This document shows, one piece after another, positions 6,810-9,213 of a DNA stretch of 9,213 nucleotides; position 1 is the first letter of the stretch, and the number at the start of each line of letters is the position of its first letter. The DNA is from Magnetococcales bacterium. GTDB lineage: Bacteria; Pseudomonadota; Magnetococcia; Magnetococcales; JADFYX01. A model generated the notes under the pieces. The model was not told where the DNA came from. It was given only the letters and a program-made list of their open reading frames with translations, and did not search any database. The position numbers and the translations under genes are program-made. Location: assembly GCA_015232795.1 (NCBI GenBank), contig JADFYX010000086.1, forward strand, positions 1 to 9,213, written 5' to 3'.

Positions 6810-7397
6810 TTAACCTCTCAATAAACAAGTAGTTCTTAATATATCTCTCTCTGCATTATAATCGCAGGCCACCTCAGCTCGAATCTGGGTGATCAGATTC
6901 CAAAACCCCAAACCGCCTGGATTGGGATTTTCCATCAATCGGTCACTCAAAGCATTCAACTCTTCTTTGCTATTCTCTATGGCTTTCCGTGACTGTTTAA
7001 TGGCCTCTTTGCACCGTTTATAATGACGCTCATTGGCTGAATTCTTAAGGCAGATTATGATGGCTGGTTTGTCTTCATAAGGGATGTAGCCGATGGTGAT
7101 AGAGATAAATTTCCGCCCACCTTTTAGATGTTTATCGACGTTGCTCATTATTTCAGAAAGAGCTGTTTTTGACCGGCGCAGTAATTTTTTCGGGATGACG
7201 TGATAATCGGCCGAGTTGCGTAAAAAATTTCTCGCGCCAATCTCCGTCTCATCCAGATAATCCTTTCCCTGTCCGGTATCAGCAAAGGTTGACTCCTTCC
7301 ATTGCCAGGTTTGGCTTACGCTTACATTTTCAAAAAGGTTATCAATCTCCTCCACGCTCATAGTGTGAAGGGGGTTGGTTGAGCTTGAGAGTGTCAT
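6810..7397 (-). CDS. SiaB/slr1658-like GHKL-type ATPase or protein kinase
   Basis: With the start chosen here the product has 195 residues; the frame stays open to an ATG at 7464-7466 (218 residues). An N-box-like helix at about 79-94 (ALSEIMSNVDKHLKGG, with E82 and N86) is followed by strands KFISITIGYI and AIIICLKNSA. A long charged helix (about 123-155) comes next, then a G-box-like NPGGLGFWNL at 159-168. This matches small, degenerate histidine-kinase-like ATP-binding proteins of the SiaB/DUF6272 or slr1658 type, which act as Ser/Thr kinases on STAS-like partners. No membrane segment is present. AAGGA at 7405-7409 lies 7 bases from the 7395-7397 ATG, whereas the 7466 ATG has no Shine-Dalgarno and its first codons lie inside the 155-bp palindrome. 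The STAS-like gene follows after 3 bases. Kinase activity is inferred from family and context. Confidence 0.65.
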   Translation of the reverse strand: MTLSSSTNPLHTMSVEEIDNLFENVSVSQTWQWKESTFADTGQGKDYLDETEIGARNFLRNSADYHVIPKKLLRRSKTALSEIMSNVDKHLKGGRKFISITIGYIPYEDKPAIIICLKNSANERHYKRCKEAIKQSRKAIENSKEELNALSDRLMENPNPGGLGFWNLITQIRAEVACDYNAERDILRTTCLLRG

Positions 7398-7404
7398 GGG
7401 CATG

Positions 7405-7411
7405 TCCTTTT
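7405..7411 (-). promoter_or_regulatory. Shine-Dalgarno deciding the SiaB-like gene start
   Basis: Read on the - strand this is AAAAGGA, ending 7 bases before the ATG at 7395-7397. The in-frame ATGs at 7464-7466 and 7431-7433 lack a properly spaced Shine-Dalgarno. It supports a start downstream of the palindrome. Confidence 0.55.
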
Positions 7412-7440
7412 GTTTCTGTTTCATTTCTTCCATTAGCCTG

Positions 7441-7595
7441 GATTCGGCAGTTGAAAGTACGTGCATGGTACAACATATTGGTTTATCTGGTGAATCAGAA
7501 CAAATCGAAGTCGCCTTATTGGTGATGAGACTTTGTTCTGATTTGCCAGGTGAATCAAAAGGTTGTGCCAGGTGCGTGCATACAACTGCCGAATC
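7441..7595. repeat. 155-bp gap-free imperfect palindrome (long hairpin element)
   Basis: Position x pairs with position 15036 minus x over the whole element, with no indels. The ends are a perfect 13-bp inverted repeat (GATTCGGCAGTTG at 7441-7453 against 7583-7595). The inner arms hold a perfect 12-bp repeat (AATCAGAACAAA at 7493-7504 against 7532-7543). A 5-by-5 internal loop separates these from an apical stem at 7510-7515/7521-7526 with a TTATT loop. Of 75 paired positions, 54 are Watson-Crick, 11 are G-T and 10 are purine-rich or other mismatches. As + strand RNA the G-T pairs become G-U pairs; as - strand RNA they become A-C mismatches. It ends five bases before the membrane phosphatase stop codon and reaches the 5' region of the SiaB-like ORF. 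It could be a MITE-like repeat, an antisense RNA hairpin, or an intercistronic processing element. No flanking target-site duplication is evident. Confidence 0.85.
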
Positions 7596-7600
7596 TTGGG

Positions 7601-9213
7601 TTAGTTAAGCCGTGTAAGTTTCACCATCAAGATGTCATCGTTTTGCACAAATCCCGGCATATTCTTGATTTCAGCCAAAAGGGGCACTGGGCTCATACTG
7701 GCCCGTTGGACAATCGCTTTCTTACCGACAATGGTCAGCTTCTTTCGGCGTTCGTTCCAGCTTTGAGCCTCAAAGATGCCGTCTGTGGAAATCAGCAGGG
7801 AATCCTTGGGATTCAACATTAAAGTTTGGGGCTTCAGGGAGTCAGAATCCTCTTGATGACCGATCACCAGCGGCTGACTGGCAAGGGTATCAACCTGAGA
7901 CAATCCAGATAGATGCAGTGCCAATTGTCGGGCATTGACATATTCCACCTGACCATCAGGGCTGATTTTGGCCAGAAAATAGGCATAGGTGAGATTGGCT
8001 AGAGGAAAGCGGTTATTGAAGGTCTCTACCAACAGTTGCATAGCCTCTTTGACCCCCTTGGCCTGTTTGATAATCTCCGAGAAGAGCAGGCTATCGACAA
8101 TTTCAGCGGTACCACCACTGGAGCCATGACCGGTGCCGTCGGATACCCGCAGCCAATAGTCACCATTATCCGCCTTATGAAAACTGACTCCATCCCCCCC
8201 CACCCAGCCCCGAAAAGGCTGATTGGCAACTTCCAGGAGAAACCGTCTGGAAGTGACCGCTTCCCGCAGGCTGTTTTGCATCTTGGCACTCAGTTTAAGA
8301 TCTTCCTCCATCTCGGTTTTGGCTTCGTTCAACTCAGAGGTTCGCTCTTGGACCTTTTTATCCAAGGTGGCGATATGATCCTGGAGTTGGGCAACCATGG
8401 TATTGAATCCGTTTGATAACACTCCCAACTCATCATTGCGTTCAACAGTGGAGCGGGCATCCAGATCACCATCGGTTACTTGTTTGGCAAAACCTGCCAT
8501 AAGTTTGATGGGATTGACCAAATGCCAGAGGAACATATAGGCCAGAATCCCTGCAATAAGCAGAAAGCCGACTGAGATGAAGATGATCTGTTGACCAATC
8601 TTGTTCGAAGCCCTGTGGGTTTCCTCTTCATCAATCATCAACCCCACATGCCAATTGAAATCCTGAGATTTTAAATGTCTGGCCCAGACCACCTTTCGGA
8701 CGTTCTTATTACCAGAACCACTCCCGGATACCGCCCAATCAAATTGGACTGGCTTACTGGATGAAGCCGCTTTTTTAACAAGGGTAAATATGGGCTGACT
8801 ACTCACAGGATCCAGTGTTTCCCACCAGTTAGATGACTTCATCCCCTTATCTGGATGGGATAGAACGGTTCCCTTGGCATCAACCAGGAAAAATTGCCCA
8901 CTCTCACCCAGACCCATGTTTTCAAGATGGCTCTGCAACTCTTTTTCCAACAATTTCCGTCTCTCTTTGGCAGAAAACTCAATTTCATCAATATAGGCCC
9001 CAGTCCCAATAACCACTTTCCACGGTCGATACCATTTAGTAAGCACAAGCTTTTCGGAGGCCTCTATGTGGTTCAAGCGGTTCCACCAATGGGTGCTGAA
9101 CCCTCCATTCTGTTCGTCGGAATCAGCAGCAGCACGCATGGTTTCAAAGAGCGGCACCCCTTTGACATCTTTGATGCCGCTGAGTTTACGGCCAATTTCA
9201 CCCGGCCGGGGAT
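7601..9213 (-). CDS. Membrane Cache-HAMP-PP2C/SpoIIE-type phosphatase, N-terminus beyond window
   Basis: The frame is open to the window edge (536 visible residues). A GTG at 9155-9157 is internal, because the 18 residues before it (GEIGRKLSGIKDVKG and so on) are typical Cache sequence. Numbering from that GTG: the first Cache module ends at about residue 60 (WKVVIGTGAYIDEIE). A second spans about 80-180 (GQFFLVDAKGTVLSHPDKG onward). A transmembrane segment lies at 190-213, a HAMP domain at about 211-263 and a coiled coil at 263-295. The phosphatase domain then carries D322 in VGGD, D340 in SDGTGHG, D459 in STDGIFEA and D507/D508 in NDD. The protein should sense a small periplasmic ligand and control cytoplasmic dephosphorylation of a STAS-like partner, as SiaA and RsbU do. 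The missing part should hold the first TM helix. The catalytic half is a close paralogue of the GAF phosphatase. Confidence 0.9.
   Translation of the reverse strand, partial: PRPGEIGRKLSGIKDVKGVPLFETMRAAADSDEQNGGFSTHWWNRLNHIEASEKLVLTKWYRPWKVVIGTGAYIDEIEFSAKERRKLLEKELQSHLENMGLGESGQFFLVDAKGTVLSHPDKGMKSSNWWETLDPVSSQPIFTLVKKAASSSKPVQFDWAVSGSGSGNKNVRKVVWARHLKSQDFNWHVGLMIDEEETHRASNKIGQQIIFISVGFLLIAGILAYMFLWHLVNPIKLMAGFAKQVTDGDLDARSTVERNDELGVLSNGFNTMVAQLQDHIATLDKKVQERTSELNEAKTEMEEDLKLSAKMQNSLREAVTSRRFLLEVANQPFRGWVGGDGVSFHKADNGDYWLRVSDGTGHGSSGGTAEIVDSLLFSEIIKQAKGVKEAMQLLVETFNNRFPLANLTYAYFLAKISPDGQVEYVNARQLALHLSGLSQVDTLASQPLVIGHQEDSDSLKPQTLMLNPKDSLLISTDGIFEAQSWNERRKKLTIVGKKAIVQRASMSPVPLLAEIKNMPGFVQNDDILMVKLTRLN

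Noticed and set aside
7441..7595. Insertion of a classical transposon or IS at the palindrome
   Set aside because: There is no transposase ORF and no adjacent target-site duplication. TTAG occurs on both sides but not flush with the ends.
7375..7608. + strand ORF of 77 codons running through the palindrome
   Set aside because: It is composed of the complement of the SiaB-like gene's 5' end and the palindrome. It has no convincing Shine-Dalgarno or domain-like pattern, and its length is easily explained by chance.
9155..9157. GTG as the true start of the membrane phosphatase
   Set aside because: The frame stays open to the window edge, the residues before it fit a Cache domain, and a sensor of this type needs an N-terminal membrane helix upstream.

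Overview
The window comes from a Gram-negative bacterium, probably a proteobacterium in the broad sense (including delta-type lineages). It has an outer-membrane beta-barrel gene, a zinc-ribbon form of ribosomal protein L32, and the yceD-rpmF-plsX-fabH gene order. I cannot name the species from the sequence.

The left part (about 1-2446, + strand) is conserved core. It holds the 3' end of yceD (DUF177), then rpmF (L32), plsX and fabH. plsX and fabH overlap by one base (TGATG). Together these are the classical ribosome / phospholipid-precursor / fatty-acid-initiation cluster. plsX begins with GTG, and its Shine-Dalgarno sits inside a small hairpin ending in a U run.

The right part (2510-9213, - strand, convergent with fabH) is an accessory signalling cassette read right to left. 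In transcription order it holds: (1) a membrane sensor phosphatase with Cache domains, TM segment, HAMP, coiled coil and SpoIIE-type PP2C domain, whose N-terminus lies beyond the right edge; (2) a GHKL/SiaB-like ATPase or kinase; (3) a small STAS-like regulator translationally coupled to it; (4) a secreted SphA/Phenol_MetA_deg-type outer-membrane protein; (5) a FIST-domain sensory protein; (6) a second, soluble GAF plus SpoIIE-type PP2C phosphatase. The catalytic halves of the two phosphatases are close paralogues with different sensory front ends. The logic resembles partner-switching circuits (RsbU/RsbW/RsbV; SiaA/SiaB/SiaC): a kinase phosphorylates a STAS-like protein and PP2C phosphatases reverse it. 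No sigma factor, diguanylate cyclase or other obvious output is in the window, and pairing with a FIST protein and an outer-membrane barrel is unusual.

The most unexpected non-coding signal is a 155-bp, gap-free imperfect palindrome (7441-7595) between the membrane phosphatase and the SiaB-like gene. Folded as + strand RNA (antisense to the operon), it gives 54 Watson-Crick and 11 G-U pairs out of 75 positions, with no A-C mismatch. The divergence between the arms is thus strongly strand-polarised. A second, weaker long inverted repeat containing a terminator-like core (4008-4142) lies between the FIST gene and the soluble phosphatase gene.

No tRNA, rRNA, CRISPR array, transposase or integrase was seen. 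No gene-free stretch exceeds 300 bases; the longest is 189 bases (3971-4159).
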